Assembly (NCBI GenBank): GCA_026936325.1
Contig: JAPTHN010000004.1
Span: 7,504,439 to 7,568,438 of the forward strand
DNA: 64,000 bases
Source: Platynereis dumerilii
Lineage: Eukaryota > Annelida > Polychaeta > Phyllodocida > Nereididae
Direction of reading: 5' to 3'
A program made the position numbers and the translations under genes. The notes beneath the pieces are model-generated. The model was not told the origin of the DNA, did not search any database, and saw nothing but the letters and a program-made list of their open reading frames with translations. Shown here piece after piece: positions 52,201 to 63,149 of the stretch (the first letter of the stretch is position 1; the number at the start of each line of letters is the position of its first letter).

Positions 52201-55110
52201 AATAGGTTCCTTGTCCAGAATTTGACATTTTATCTGTGTCATCTGGCATCTATTTAGGGCAAATAGTACACCGTTTAATAGCATAACGATGGTGAAAGTG
52301 TAAAACCTCGTATGTAAAAAAAAAAGCCATTTTTTGGGAAATTGGAAAAAACTATCACAGATCTTTTTTAATGGTAATGTTTATCAATATGTGCATTAGG
52401 CTCAACTTGATTTATAGAAAGTGACACCCTGTTTTAGCATAATTTTTTGTCAGAGGTCGTTGACCCCCGGCATTGATGTCACCATCAGATATGATTGAAA
52501 ATGTTGACTTACAAGGTTTTGCACTTCCACTTTCTTACAAGTTAGTATGTGCAAAACCTTGTAACTCGACCATTTATCACATTTTAAAGCAACTTGCAGC
52601 ATTGAATTTACCTCTAATCTATAGGTAAACAGTAAAAAATATAATTTGACCAATATAAATGACAACAGCTAATTTCAATTAGTGGCTACAATGACAAGAA
52701 TATGGAAAATGGCATTCTTTTCAAATTTTTGTGCACACTCTTTTTCAATAGCCTATATCACCTCAATAAATATAGGGAGGTAAAAAATGTTTAAAAAGGA
52801 AATTTCCTGTGATCTATTAAAAAGTTAACATACCACAATCATAATTTTGCAAAAAAGGTTGAAATATCCTAAATATGTGCTTCAAAGTTCTGATTTGAGT
52901 TACGGGGTTTTGCACTTTCACTTTTTGGAACAAATCGACATACAAGGTTTGGTGAAATCACTCTGTTCCAGCTTCCAAAAATAGCAAAGAGGCAAGGTAA
53001 ATAATTGACAACATTGTATTGGATATGAAATTAGTCATTCCACTCAAAATCTAAAAATAGCAAAATTTCGACATACGAGGTTTTGCACTTTCACCGTCGA
53101 TAAATACTCACCTGGTGTGGTGGCGTTGGGACTGAAGCTTGGGCTTGAAGTAGTGTCAACCGCCGTAAAAACCATTGTAGTCGTTGCGTTCCCCAAAGTT
53201 GGAGCTACAGGCATTCTAGTAGCAGGAGTAATTGTTGCCCGTGTAGGTAGTGTCAGAGGGATAGCAAGGGTAAGCTTAAATATAAGTATAAACAAAAATA
53301 ACTTTCAAGCACTTCAATAAGAACTGGTATGCATGGAGATATGAAAGAGATGTAATGTAGGTCTATTGTAGGAGGTAAACATTTTGGAAAAACAATCTTT
53401 CATGGAGTTTCGAGCAGAACATTTTGTGAATTTAGATTTTTGTGGCAATTTGTTTTTTTTTTGCAGGGGGGGGGGCAGCACCTCCCCCTAAAATGTAGTG
53501 ACCTCCTCCACCTATGCAGAGACATGTTGTGTATAAGATAATTAATTATGTCTGCATGAACCTTTAGACATCAGAAAATAATTGTAAAATACATATCAAT
53601 TATATTTTAAATTGTCTATACAGTGGCGTCCCTATGGGGGGGCACAAGGGGACACTTGCCGCCCATATTGGACCTGTGCCCCCCCAGGTGCCCCCCCATA
53701 TGAACTTCCTGACTTTTGTTAAAATATACAATTAGTATAGGGGGTGCCCCCCAGAGAATCGCGTGCCCCCTGCTCGTGACCCCCTAGTTACGCCACTGTG
53801 TCTAAATCAGACATTTGAACTTTCCAAAATGTCAAACAGCGAACTCGTCCAACTGATTGATTGATTGATTGGTTGATTGATCAATTTATTGACCATAAAA
53901 ATGACTGTCATACAAAATAGAGAAGAAAAAAAAAAGACTTGCTTACATATATATACAAAGAAATTATGGCTGGCTGACGCCTGAGCATATGTGCCATTAC
54001 CATTCTATTCTAAATCATTACAGCCTGTCACTTCGGTACCAAAAAAGAGTGTACTGTTGCACTGTGAATTAAGATGGCACTTCGTGTGTCATCATGCTGA
54101 TGATTTGTCATGATCATACCGAATACGTTCAATGCTAATTTTGTAAAAGGAGACTTATACCTCTAATTGGTGACAGCCAAACAAAAATATTATGCATCTG
54201 ATTTTCAATCCAAAATCAGTCATGACAAGTCAAATAGCCTTCTCTTGATCATTCATAATCAAACTGCCTCTATGTTTCCCATGTTGAAAGTACAGAAGAT
54301 GACACTTCATCAGCTATCATGAGTGACAAAATGCATTTTTCTCAGTGAACTGGTCCTCTATCAAAGTGAAAAGCTGTTTAGTTGACATGCCATACATGTA
54401 TTGCAATATACAATAACTGTATTACGTCAGACAATATTTTTTGTTTGCAGCACAGTGAGACACAAAATGCATGCCATGATTTATTGCCATCTCATCAATC
54501 ACTTAGTTTTACACTGTATTTATAAAGCTGTACCAGAAGTTGTTAAAATGATCCAGAAATACATATTGAGGACAATATGCAAAGCTTTTATGACACTGGC
54601 TGTTTGAAACATTATTCTAATGAATGATTTGACTTGTTTGTTTGATATTACACTAATTCAGCTTCCAAAATACACGTAGCTGCAACAATCAATATGTAAG
54701 CCCAAAACATCCAAAGATATATTGCATTGAAACTTTCCCTGAACCAGTTTTGGTGAATATTTCAGTAATAAAGCTCCAAAATAGTTTCAATAAACAATAT
54801 TTCATATTGAATTCTACAATACATTGCATAGACTGTTACTGAATTAATATTGTAGAAATATGAGATCCCCAAGCATTATAATACTTTAGACTACAGAACT
54901 AAGTAATGGTAATATACCAGAGAAGGATGCAGTTTGAGAATCTGAATATATATAAACAATATAACAACTTACAGGTTCTGATTCTGCCATTGTGGTTGGA
55001 GAATTTATGGAACAGACTGCCAATCCCAGGAAGAACAATGTCAAACGCTTCATGATGGTCATTGTAGAGATCTGTATGGTTCTGGAAGTCCTCTGCAGTC
55101 CGTACTTCAT
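49266..55110 (-). CDS. Secreted protein with two PAN/Apple-like cysteine modules, five exons
   Basis: Coding exons are 55110-54973, 53274-53112, 51651-51433, 50248-50149 and 49407-49266 (stop TAA). All introns are GT-AG with donors gtaagt, gtgagt, gtgagt and gtaagc, and phases 0, 1, 1, 2 join without a break. The first ATG gives 253 aa. The ATG at 55062 gives 237 aa and puts a hydrophobic signal peptide (MTIMKRLTLFFLGLAVC) at the N-terminus, so I prefer it. In that numbering: signal peptide about 1-26, Thr/Pro/Ala-rich linker 31-84, module 1 about 86-157 with Cys 86, 113, 117, 123, 135, and module 2 about 159-237 with Cys 182, 186, 192, 207, 228. Both modules share C-x3-C-x5-C followed by GYT, the helix-cysteine pattern of PAN/Apple domains. 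PAN domains usually bind protein or carbohydrate; here a secreted binding role is inference. Exon 4 is open only in the chosen frame. The exact family is unrecognised; a WSC-like or lineage-specific Cys-rich domain is the alternative. Confidence 0.82.
50279..50385. repeat. Degenerate ~30-bp tandem repeat in intron 3
   Basis: About four units of tttctatccnagaccat with short spacers. Confidence 0.7.
50541..51060. other. Unrecognised open stretch inside intron 3 of the PAN-like gene
   Basis: The plus strand is open from 50544 to a stop near 51058 apart from one internal TGA at 50721-50723, about 170 codons. On the minus strand 50882-50526 is open for 118 codons and ends in a cysteine-rich stretch with C-x2-C-x2-C spacing (KCSFCQ). 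I recognise neither translation. The open length is notable in AT-rich intronic DNA and could be a decayed transposase or pseudogene piece. Confidence 0.3.
51692..51899 (-). mobile_element. tRNA-derived SINE (family A) in intron 2
   Basis: Read on the minus strand, the head has an A box (TGGTGTAGTGG) and a B box (GGTTCGAATCC) typical of RNA polymerase III tRNA promoters. A unique body follows, ending in ATCC repeats. An 11-bp duplication taatattacaa flanks it (51681-51691 and 51900-51910). It belongs to the same family as the copies at 47236, 56981, 57294 and 14911. Confidence 0.9.
52287..53099. mobile_element. 813-bp non-autonomous DNA transposon in intron 2
   Basis: The ends are inverted repeats of about 30 bp: left CGATGGTGAAAGTG then AAAACCTCGTATGT, right the complement with few changes. 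Both sides carry the 4-bp duplication ATAA (52283-52286 and 53100-53103). Internal copies of the end motif (acaaggttttgcactt) sit in both orientations near 52505-52560 and 52915-52950. No transposase is visible. The right end lies 12 bp from the last base of exon 2, just inside the splice donor. The superfamily is unresolved; 4-bp duplications occur in Chapaev- and Sola-type elements. Confidence 0.8.
53621..53798. mobile_element. hAT-like MITE (CAGTGGCG ends) in intron 1
   Basis: It starts CAGTGGCGTCCC and ends TACGCCACTG, with C- and G-runs inside. The 8-bp flanks are tgtctata and tgtctaaa, seven of eight matching. Eight-bp duplications and CAG...CTG ends are hAT features. It is related to the copies at 3420 and 61999. 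Confidence 0.85.
53855..53940 (-). mobile_element. LINE-type 3' tail remnant
   Basis: On the minus strand the sequence ends in a tail of tandem ATCA units after tcaataaattgatc. This is the style of CR1/L2/RTE 3' ends. Only about 85 bp remain, so the class is not certain. Confidence 0.5.
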
Positions 55111-55139
55111 ATACTTAAAGGTAAGGGGACTTACAGCAT

Positions 55140-55211
55140 ACTGGTTTATTGTGGCTTTAGCAGGCCATTATATAGGGCTAAAATTTCCCGCCATGACACG
55201 CATTAACCAAT
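55140..55211 (-). promoter_or_regulatory. Putative core promoter of the PAN-like gene
   Basis: On the minus strand TATATAA lies at 55174-55168, about 60 bp before the first ATG. An inverted CCAAT box (ATTGG, 55211-55207) lies a further 33 bp upstream. A start site near 55140 would give a short 5' UTR of about 30 nt. The position fits a TATA promoter for the exon at 55110, but no transcript evidence is available here. Confidence 0.55.
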
Positions 55212-56980
55212 GATAATACAGTAACTTCCACTCTAACCTATCAGAACTGTAGACAATTTAAAACTCCAAAGCAGCTCAAAGTGCTAATTGGCAGGCTAAT
55301 TGGTATGAAGCAACATGCATGGTGGACCATTTAGATGCCAGCATGATTCTAGTCTTTGTTTTTCTCTAATTAGCATGTCCCTTTGTAATTAATATAAAAA
55401 ACAAACTGGCTTAATGAGTTGAGAAATGCAATGCAATTATCCGGGCAACTTCTAAGATTGTGCTAAATGCAGTGCCACCGAGCAACCTCTGTTTCCTGTT
55501 AATGAGCCTCATTTAATTTTTTTTTTCTTTTTTCAAAAAATTAATATGATAACAGTTGGCCCTTTAGACAAGTTGAAATTAAAGTGGTTTTCAGTTGGAT
55601 ATGCTTGGATATGTTTTCTAAGTCACATTTAGTGTACCAATTCCAGCAGACTCGGACAAAAACAGGAGTGACCAGTTGATCACAGTGTGACTGGGTTGAT
55701 AATTATATTCAGCTATTTTTTTCAACTTATTCAAGTGACTCCTGAGTCTGCCAGACAAAATAACTTTCGTTTGATAATGATGGATTTGTTTAGTATAATA
55801 ATTATGATGAGCTCACATTTTCATTAATTTCAAATGGTAAACTAATACACGTAAAACAAGGTCTCAGTTCAAAAAATGTTCTCTTTCATCAAATTCTGTG
55901 ACACAACTTTCAAATGCAAAATTATGCCTAAAAACAAACAAATAAAACCCAACAAAAAGCAGTAAAAATTCCCTTGCGGTCAGGGGACACTTTACATTCT
56001 ATCTACACTGGATAATTTGTGAAATTTCATTCTGGCTCAATTTGCATTGATTGCAAATTATGATTTAGATTTTTGAAACAGCTACACTTTGGAAAAGTGA
56101 CCAGACTCAGCCATTTAGATTTGTTTCTGTTTTTAAAGGCTGTGAAACGCTGCAAACTATTTATCTTCTGTGACATCATGGCAAAGTTCCATAGAAAAGT
56201 TTAAAATAATTATTGATTATGCCATGGATTGTTTTGTAGTCAAGGGGGGGGATATGTCGTGTTAGCATTCGTGGACCCACTTGGGTGTAGTTTTGGCATT
56301 CAGGGGCCCACATTGCCCGATATTTTACTCAAAATATAATTTCCATCTCAGTGGTCGGGGGGGGGGGTGGATCCCTAGCCCCCCCCCCCCCCGATTCGCC
56401 ACTGCAAGTGTTTTCCCTGCCAGTCCATATTTACACTTTTGTTTGAGATTCAGCGAAGGATAGGGTGTGATAAAAAATATATAATTAAAACTGCAACATC
56501 TCAAAAACTATCAGGTAATACAAGTTAAAGCAACTGTCAATGACGTAGCAAAGACAATTTTGAAAATGAAAGTCAGAACAGTGGGCCGCTAAGCTGCAAG
56601 GAGCTCTGATACAGGACTGAAACTTGGACACATGGATTGATATCAATTTTCAGAATTCTGAGCCGGGATTAAACTTTTTCTATTCATTATTTTTAGATGT
56701 AAGCATTCTATGAATCACTATTCTTTTGATTTTAAAAATGTGAATTTACGCCTCCTATCCCATCTCCTTCATTCAACTGAATGATAATTTTCATTTAGCA
56801 GACCACTCTAACTTGACTTCACAGTTGCAAACTGAGTAAGGGCAAACCACTCAGATCACTATGCACCAAGCAAGAGTTTCTGGCCATTCACACTGTGCAC
56901 AGCTGTCACAAAGCATTTACCTGGTTTGTACTTGCATGACTTTGCTACTCCGCTGTTTACAACTTTTCTGGAAATTTTAG
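55212..56980. other. No gene seen upstream of the PAN-like gene
   Basis: AT-rich, with a poly-T stretch at 55517-55530 and the hAT-like end at 56350. No coding signal. Confidence 0.5.
56350..56405. mobile_element. Probable end fragment of a hAT-like MITE
   Basis: G- and C-runs lead into ccctagccccc and end gattcgccactg, like the right end of the CAGTGGCG family. I find no matching left end or duplication. Confidence 0.4.
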
Positions 56981-57194
56981 GGTGGATGGATGGATGGACG
57001 GATGCTTGGGGCTTTTCGTCATGTATGTATGTGCTTGGTAGGCTGATTAGGACAGGGGGAGAAACGGCAATGAAGGAAAGGATGATTGAAACAGCCGTCC
57101 AACATAAGTCCAGGTGACCCGGCAAGAGCTAGATTCGAACCCTGGACCCAGCGATTGGCAGCCAAGCACACTACCACTAGACCAACCCTCCCCC
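56981..57194 (-). mobile_element. SINE family A copy in a duplicated cassette (unit 1)
   Basis: On the minus strand it shows gttggtctagtgg and gggttcgaatc, with the gatggatgg-type tail at the left. It is followed by a 71-bp sequence repeated after unit 2. Confidence 0.85.
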
Positions 57195-57293
57195 AATAGA
57201 ATTAAGGCACCTACTGCTTGTAAAATGCAGAGTGATAATGAAAAAGTGTAGATACAGTTGTAGATCTATGAAGAACAAGGAGGAAAGGTTGGA

Positions 57294-57479
57294 TGAATTG
57301 ATGTTTGGGACTTTACGTCCTGTATTTATGCACTTGGTAGGCTAATTAGGACAGGGGGAGGACACGGCAATGAAGCGAAGGGTGATTGAAACAGCCATCT
57401 AACATAGGCCAAGGTGACCGGCAAGAGCTGCATTCGAACCCTGGCAGCCCAGCACGCTACCACTAGACCAACCTCCCCC
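57294..57479 (-). mobile_element. SINE family A copy in a duplicated cassette (unit 2)
   Basis: Same head and body as 56981-57194, with a small deletion between the A and B boxes. It is followed by aatagaaataaggcac, as after unit 1. Confidence 0.85.
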
Positions 57480-57498
57480 AATAGAAATAAGGCACTTA

Positions 57499-57879
57499 GG
57501 GACCATTCAGAATTTAGGACTGGGGGGGATGGGAGTTTTGCCCGAGGGGGTACTAACTTTTAACACATGTTTCAAAGGGGGGTACTAATTTTTGACAAGA
57601 TGTCTGAGGGGGGGGTAAGAAAATTTAACAAAATATGTATGTAATAAAACATGCATACACTCAGTTTCTTAACACTTTTTTACGCGCAAAAGTCCGCGAA
57701 TCTGTGCACGTGACCGTCCAAGGGGCACATCTATGACATTATATGTGTGTATTGCTTTGTATGTCGAGGGGGGGGTACTAAAAATACGCATGAATCTCAA
57801 GGGGGGCATCAATTTTTGACGGGAAGTTTTAACAAAACTCCCACCCCCCCCCCCCCAGTCATAAATTCTGAACGGTCCC
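57499..57879. mobile_element. Harbinger-type MITE, copy 2
   Basis: Same family as 31869-32261, 381 bp, with TTA on both sides (57496-57498 and 57880-57882). The neighbouring duplicated cassette has the empty site at about 57208-57220 (ggcacctactgcttg against ggcactta[element]ttacagcttg). TTA here and TAA in the other copy fit a TWA target. Confidence 0.9.
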
Positions 57880-58029
57880 TTACAGCTTGTAAAATGCAGA
57901 GTGATAATGAAAAAGTGTAGATACAGTTGTAGATCTATGAAGAACAAGGAGAAAACAGCAAGAAGGAAACATGCATGAGGGTGGTAAACAATCGAGTGGA
58001 TCCCATAAATAAATAATTTTCATGTCCTC

Positions 58030-58150
58030 AGGGGGCAATTGATTGGGAACATGTGGAGGTCCAACCCAAGAGACAAATCACAGGAATGCAACCAGACAAT
58101 ACGTTGTCAACTAATAGGTTTAGGAAAGACGTCGATCGTTTTATGGTTGA
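58030..58150 (+). mobile_element. Possible Penelope-like retroelement fossil, second piece
   Basis: About 75% similar to 44380-44480 (gggcaattgattgggaacatgtgga against gggagcaattgactggaatc). Short and broken. Confidence 0.35.
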
Positions 58151-58698
58151 CTAATCTATCAATTACGGCTTGTAGCATGGGAACGTTACAGATTCTGACC
58201 ACCACAGGGTGGAAAATGAAGTGTCTTATAATATTCAGCATTAAACTCCATTACAAAGGGGAACATTCCAGGGACTAACCAGGGCAATTTCAGAGCTTAA
58301 TAACTCCATGTGTTGAGATGCGTATCTGCTCCAATTGTAAAGCACAACAACATGGGGCATATTCTGCAATTCGACCCACTCAAGACTTAAAATATGTTAA
58401 CGCATGGACAGTACTGAAAATGAGAGATCCTATAGTTGAGAAGTTTCAGATTTGCATAATATGACGTATGACTTACTTTGCAGATAGTATTATTTTCTGT
58501 CACACTGAAACAATAATTATCATCCATTCTATAAGCCATTTCGCATAACCCAGAGCACCAGGAAAGTCAATGCTACAAAGCCTTTCCATTTTTGTGTGAT
58601 TAATGGTGAAGGGGGCTTTTGGGTAAAAGACTATTCCACTTGATACACCAAAAATAGGCAAAAAATGCATTAGCAGAAAAGCTACAGTAGCAATATTA

Positions 58699-60098
58699 GG
58701 GTGTCCCAAAAAAAGTGAAAGTCTGAAATTCATTAGGGCTAACCTCTGAATGTGTTCTATGGCCCCTCTGAGACTCCCATGTAAAATTTCAGCTCATTTG
58801 AAGGTGTTTTAGATGTTGCTCAAGAGCCCCAAAGATAGATGGGGGTTTAACATTGAATTTTCATGCGAAAATGGCTATTTTAGCTAATAGCTCATAAATT
58901 ATAGGTTTCAGTCTACCCAAACATATGAATAGTTGATACAAAGATGTATAAATCATTCTGCACACTGTGGTACCAATTTCATATTTATAACTTGCTTGGG
59001 TACTGAGAAAATCTACATGTATCATATGTGTATGGGATATACTTATTTATGCGATTTTCTGTGATTTGAAATAAACTTCTAAGATTATTTCAATAGTCTC
59101 AAATTGATTGTAAGGCATTGGTTGATGTTTTTGTGTCTCTGTCACACAATGGAACCAATTTGTGATTGTCTCATGTTTAAAATTCATAATTAGACTTCAA
59201 TTAATCTTCGTTAACAGTCAGGGAAATTATCACCAGCTGATGACAATCAATGTCCTCAGCCCCACATGACAATCATCCTAGCACTGTCATCACCCTCCCA
59301 TGACACTCTCACAGTGTCATGGCCTAGCCATGACTTTGGCAGTGCTCAAAATCATCTTTGACTGGCTATTTAAAAAGAACTACTGCAATTATCACTTCCA
59401 AACTTGGTATAAAGTTGTATCACAGTGTCAACTAACTCTATGAATTTTGGCAGACCTATCTATTACATAATGAGGAAAAGAACCCGAAGGCTCCAGAGAA
59501 ATTAGGAAATTGTCATCAGCTGTTGATGACTTTGCAGTATTTCGTGAAATTGGATAAAATTAAGTCCCGCAACTGACATGCTGCTGTGTGGTGAGGATGA
59601 CTACAGAGAGATCAGACTTTCTTCAGAGACCCAACTGATCAACCCCACACACTCAATCATCCTGTCAGGGCCAGGACTTGGCTGGAATTGCAATTGTCCT
59701 CATATGCTGGTAATTTCCCTGACTGGTTAAGAAAGGTTCTTTGCCTTGGCGTCAATTTTTCAAGTAAAATGTCATACATTTGCCAATTACAGATGAACCA
59801 AGTAAGGTACAGATATGAAATTGATATCACAGTGTGCAGAATGATTTATACATCATTGTATCAACTATCCATGTGTTTGGGTGGTCTGAAACTGATAATT
59901 TATGAGCTATTAGCTAAAATAGCCATTTTCGCATGAAAATTCAATGTTAAACCCCCATCTATCATTGGGGCTGTTGAGCAACATCTAAAACACCTTCAAA
60001 TGAGCTGAAATTTTACATGGGAGTCAGAGAGGGGCTATAGGACACATTTAGAGGTTAGCCCTAATGAATTTCAGACTTTCACTTTTTTTGGGACACCC
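58699..60098. mobile_element. 1.4-kb long-inverted-repeat DNA element
   Basis: Arms of about 300 bp (58699-59005 and 59790-60098), over 90% similar, start GGGTGTCCCAAAAAAAGTG. They are flanked by TA (58697-58698, 60099-60100). The TA target suggests the Tc1/mariner group. No transposase. The centre is interrupted by a second element. Confidence 0.88.
59215..59726. mobile_element. 512-bp element nested in the long-inverted-repeat element
   Basis: Inverted ends CAGTCAGGGAAATTA-CCAGC are flanked by TTAA (59211-59214 and 59727-59730). TTAA targets occur in piggyBac-type and Kolobok-type transposons; GTTAA as a 5-bp duplication is the alternative reading. Noncoding. Confidence 0.75.
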
Positions 60099-60100
60099 TA

Positions 60101-60866
60101 AGCAATATACATTACAGTATAGGAAAACTACAATGCCCAGTAAAAGATAAATGTGACTTGCAGATGAACAACAACGGTATTTGTCTTCTATAGAGTGTAG
60201 AGTGAATTGATATGCAAAGCATTGTATTTGACTCAAGTAGACTCTTAATAAGAGTCTCTTAGTAAATCATAGTGAGAAGGAGTCACATCATAAATTAAGA
60301 AACGCACAGCTGCTTTGTATTATATGAGAGTCTCAGGATTATCTCACACAAAGGACCAATAGAATAGAGCAAAAGTTTATGACTAAGAGTCTGTTGCTTT
60401 TCGTGCTGGGTCCAAACTTGGGAGCATTGGACAACAACAGGTCATTGGCAGGTGGACTAGAAACCAATTCAACAAGAGCAGGTATACTGCTTCCATATCC
60501 CCCATGCCCTACACATCTACCTATACCCACCAGAATTCCAATTTTAGTTATGCCAAATATTTCCACCTGGGGGACAATTGTGCATACATGTAAGGATGTG
60601 GAGACACCTGGGGGTGGAGTTTGCTTTTAAAAATAACATGGCTGCAGGCCAAAAGCACAGCAAAAGGTGTTTGGAATGTGGGAATGGTTATGATATTTAT
60701 TGATTTATGGTCAGATTTGACAAGTTTAGGGGGGTCTTTGAATGTTGGGAAAGGATGAGCATTGTGCATGGTGTGGTGTTTGAGATATTTGATGGACGCC
60801 ATGACATGGAGACTAAAAGTAAAATCCCCCATAGCATAGCATGGGGGATAATTACAACATAACATA
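60101..60866. other. No gene seen
   Basis: Includes open frames around 60379-60630 and 60548-60865 on opposite strands with no domain signature. Confidence 0.45.
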
Positions 60867-61071
60867 GCCAGTATGCTGTATTTAAGTATTAGACATGTTG
60901 AATCGTTGATGTGAAATTATAAGCATTAAATATTCAACAATCAAAAGATTTGGCGATTCTTGAACAAAATGCACTATACTTTACTAAAACTGCCTAATCT
61001 CCCAGACAAATTAACTGATTGATTCCAAAATGTTTATGTTTATTGCTTGTACTTTAAGACAGCATACTGGC
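60867..61071. mobile_element. 205-bp MITE with TA target
   Basis: GCCAGTATGCTGTATTTAAGTA and its complement (with small changes) end the element. TA lies at 60865-60866 and 61072-61073. Noncoding. Confidence 0.75.
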
Positions 61072-61239
61072 TATATTGCAAAGTTTGTTGTTTGCTACAT
61101 GTATGAGAACTAGCAAAATTTAAACAAAAAAATCCTTAATTAGGTCACTTGGTGAGTACACAGTGTTGAGATATGGCAATGAAGTGATTATATGTCTATT
61201 CTGTTTTAGAACTTATATGTTAATTCAAAGCTAACAGTA

Positions 61240-61985
61240 AAGTCTATACATAAACATTCAGCATCTATTCATTGCCCTGTAACAGTTCTGGTATGTGATT
61301 GTCAACATAATTTAAATAAGGTACAAAGGGTACAAAATCATTGTGCTCGAATTATTGAGGGTAATTTTGACTACATGATACATCAACACCAGGGGTTTAG
61401 ACCTTGTAAGACATTTGGGATGGATGGCCATACGAGAGCGCTTCATCTACTTCCAGGTTTTATTAATTTATAAATGTATCCATGGTTTAGCAACAAATTA
61501 TTTAACTAACAATGTAATATTTCATTTTGAGGTATCAGGAAAGACTACACGGAAGCATGAAATGAATCTATACTTGAATATACCAGATAATGAATTTCAC
61601 AAAAATTTGCTTTTTTATAATGGAGCTAGAGAATGGAACAAGTTACCATCAAATTTGAAAGACTGTTGCAATATTAGTACGTTCAAGAGTATGTTAAAAA
61701 CCCACATCAAGAAGAGCAGATAAGTTAATATTGATATTGAGTTGTTATTGGATGTTATACTAATGTTATAGAATGGTCATATAATTTATTGTTTTTATGT
61801 TACAACTGTACTATGTTTACACTTTGTTATGATGGTTATTATTCATTTTATCTTTTACAATTTACATCTGTTTTTACCATAGTTGAAAAGGGCCCGGTTT
61901 TAAAACAGCTTTGCTGACCCTGTCTTACCCTTTTAAAATATATTCGAAATAAAAATAATAATAAATGAAAAATAAAAAAAATTGT
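61240..61985 (+). mobile_element. 5'-truncated LINE, reverse transcriptase C-terminus and 3' UTR
   Basis: Two adjoining frames encode the end of a CR1/L2/Jockey-type ORF2. The first reads NLNKVQRVQNHCARIIEG. The second, shifted by a frameshift near 61385, reads GLDLVRHLGWMAIRER, LIYKCIHGLA and AREWNKLPSNLKD before a stop at 61723. These are the LNKLQNRAARII, WLPVRxR, YKxLHGLAP and WNxLP motifs of this clade. A 3' UTR and an A-rich end (61950-61982) follow. Confidence 0.85.
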
Positions 61986-61998
61986 CACAGCCTGGTCA

Positions 61999-62221
61999 CA
62001 CTGGCGTCCTTATCATGGGGCGGGGTACGGGATGGGGGGTACGTGCCCCCCATACTGGAACTGTGCTCCCCAGGTTCTCTACCCCATATGAACTTTTCAA
62101 CCTTGGCTAAAATATACAATTAGTATTAAGGGTGCCCCCCGCCCCCCCCCCCCCCCCGAGAACCGCATGCCCCTCCATGTGCCCCCCCCCCCCCGCTCGA
62201 CATCCCCTAGTTGCGCGGCTG
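61999..62221. mobile_element. hAT-like MITE, diverged copy with long C-runs
   Basis: It starts CACTGGCGTCC and ends ttgcgcggctg. The 8-bp flanks are cctggtca and cctggcca, seven of eight matching. It shares internal words with the copies at 3420 and 53621 (ccatatgaactttt, attagtatta). Two C-runs of 13 or more bases lie at about 62140-62157 and 62182-62194. Confidence 0.8.
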
Positions 62222-62229
62222 CCTGGCCA

Positions 62230-63140
62230 CATGCAAATTCAGCGTAGAGCAGATATCAGGCACACCAGTGAGCTTAGTGCAGAACTTGCAAGCACCTGAG
62301 GGAGACAACCTGGTGCAATGTGAGAGTTCGCCTTGAAGCAAAGGTTGTTTTCTCCACCCAAGGAAAAAAAAGGTGAAAAATACTTGCAAAGGAGAAGGAG
62401 AGAAGTGGCAATGGTCTCAAGGTATTCACAGAACATCACTGTTTCACAAATGGACAACTTCTGATTTTGATAAACAGGCTTGAGACATCAACTCGAAAAA
62501 CAAAAACACTTGGAGGATTTCATTTGATTGTAATTAGATTTAATCTATCAAATGCATGATCAACTGCAATTGAACTAAAATCAAACACTTGACATTCTGA
62601 AACCAGCTAATGATGGTCGAAAATTGCAATAAAGGAATATAGTGGACTACCCATAATAATCAATCTTGCAAAGATAAAATCTAAGCAATAGTTTGATCGA
62701 GTAATGTCACCACACAAAGACTAATGTATCTATTTATTTATAAAACATATTTATGCTTGACCATAAAGACTACAAAATTATGTCACACGTTCTTGTGAAT
62801 AAAACCATAAAAATTACAACACTAACGGAAAATTGTTTTTGTAATATAAAAGGCTTTCAGATACATGGTACTCGTTTTGTGACAGTCAGGTTTCTACCCA
62901 GAAGCTCTTAGACTAGTTCTTAGATTTCCATTCCATCATTTCCATGGTCTTGTGTGGGAGGAGACGGAAGGTTGGATGTCCTTAAAGGCCATAACATCAC
63001 ATGTGAGTCCTAAGTCTCACACCTCCTTACACTTGACTCTGGTTTGTTTTGGTTTACTTCCTCTATCCTTTGCCAGGTCAGGTTCTTGGATCTCAAAAAA
63101 CTTTGTAATGCACCAGACAATTTTTTTTTCCCTTGTAATT
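62230..63140. other. No gene seen
   Basis: AT-rich spacer. 62207-62457 minus-strand open frames have no recognisable domain. Confidence 0.45.
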
Positions 63141-63149
63141 TTATATGTA

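Larger units (their letters stand above)
57215..57953 (+). repeat. 71-bp direct repeat left by a tandem duplication
   Basis: 57215-57285 and 57883-57953 (gcttgtaaaatgcagagtga through gaacaaggag) are almost identical. Together with the two SINEs they show a tandem duplication of about 300 bp, later split in unit 2 by the Harbinger-type MITE. Confidence 0.85.

Noticed and set aside
53457-53522. G/C-run patch as another hAT-like MITE
   Set aside because: It has gcaggggg and cctatgcag edges but no matching inverted ends or duplication.
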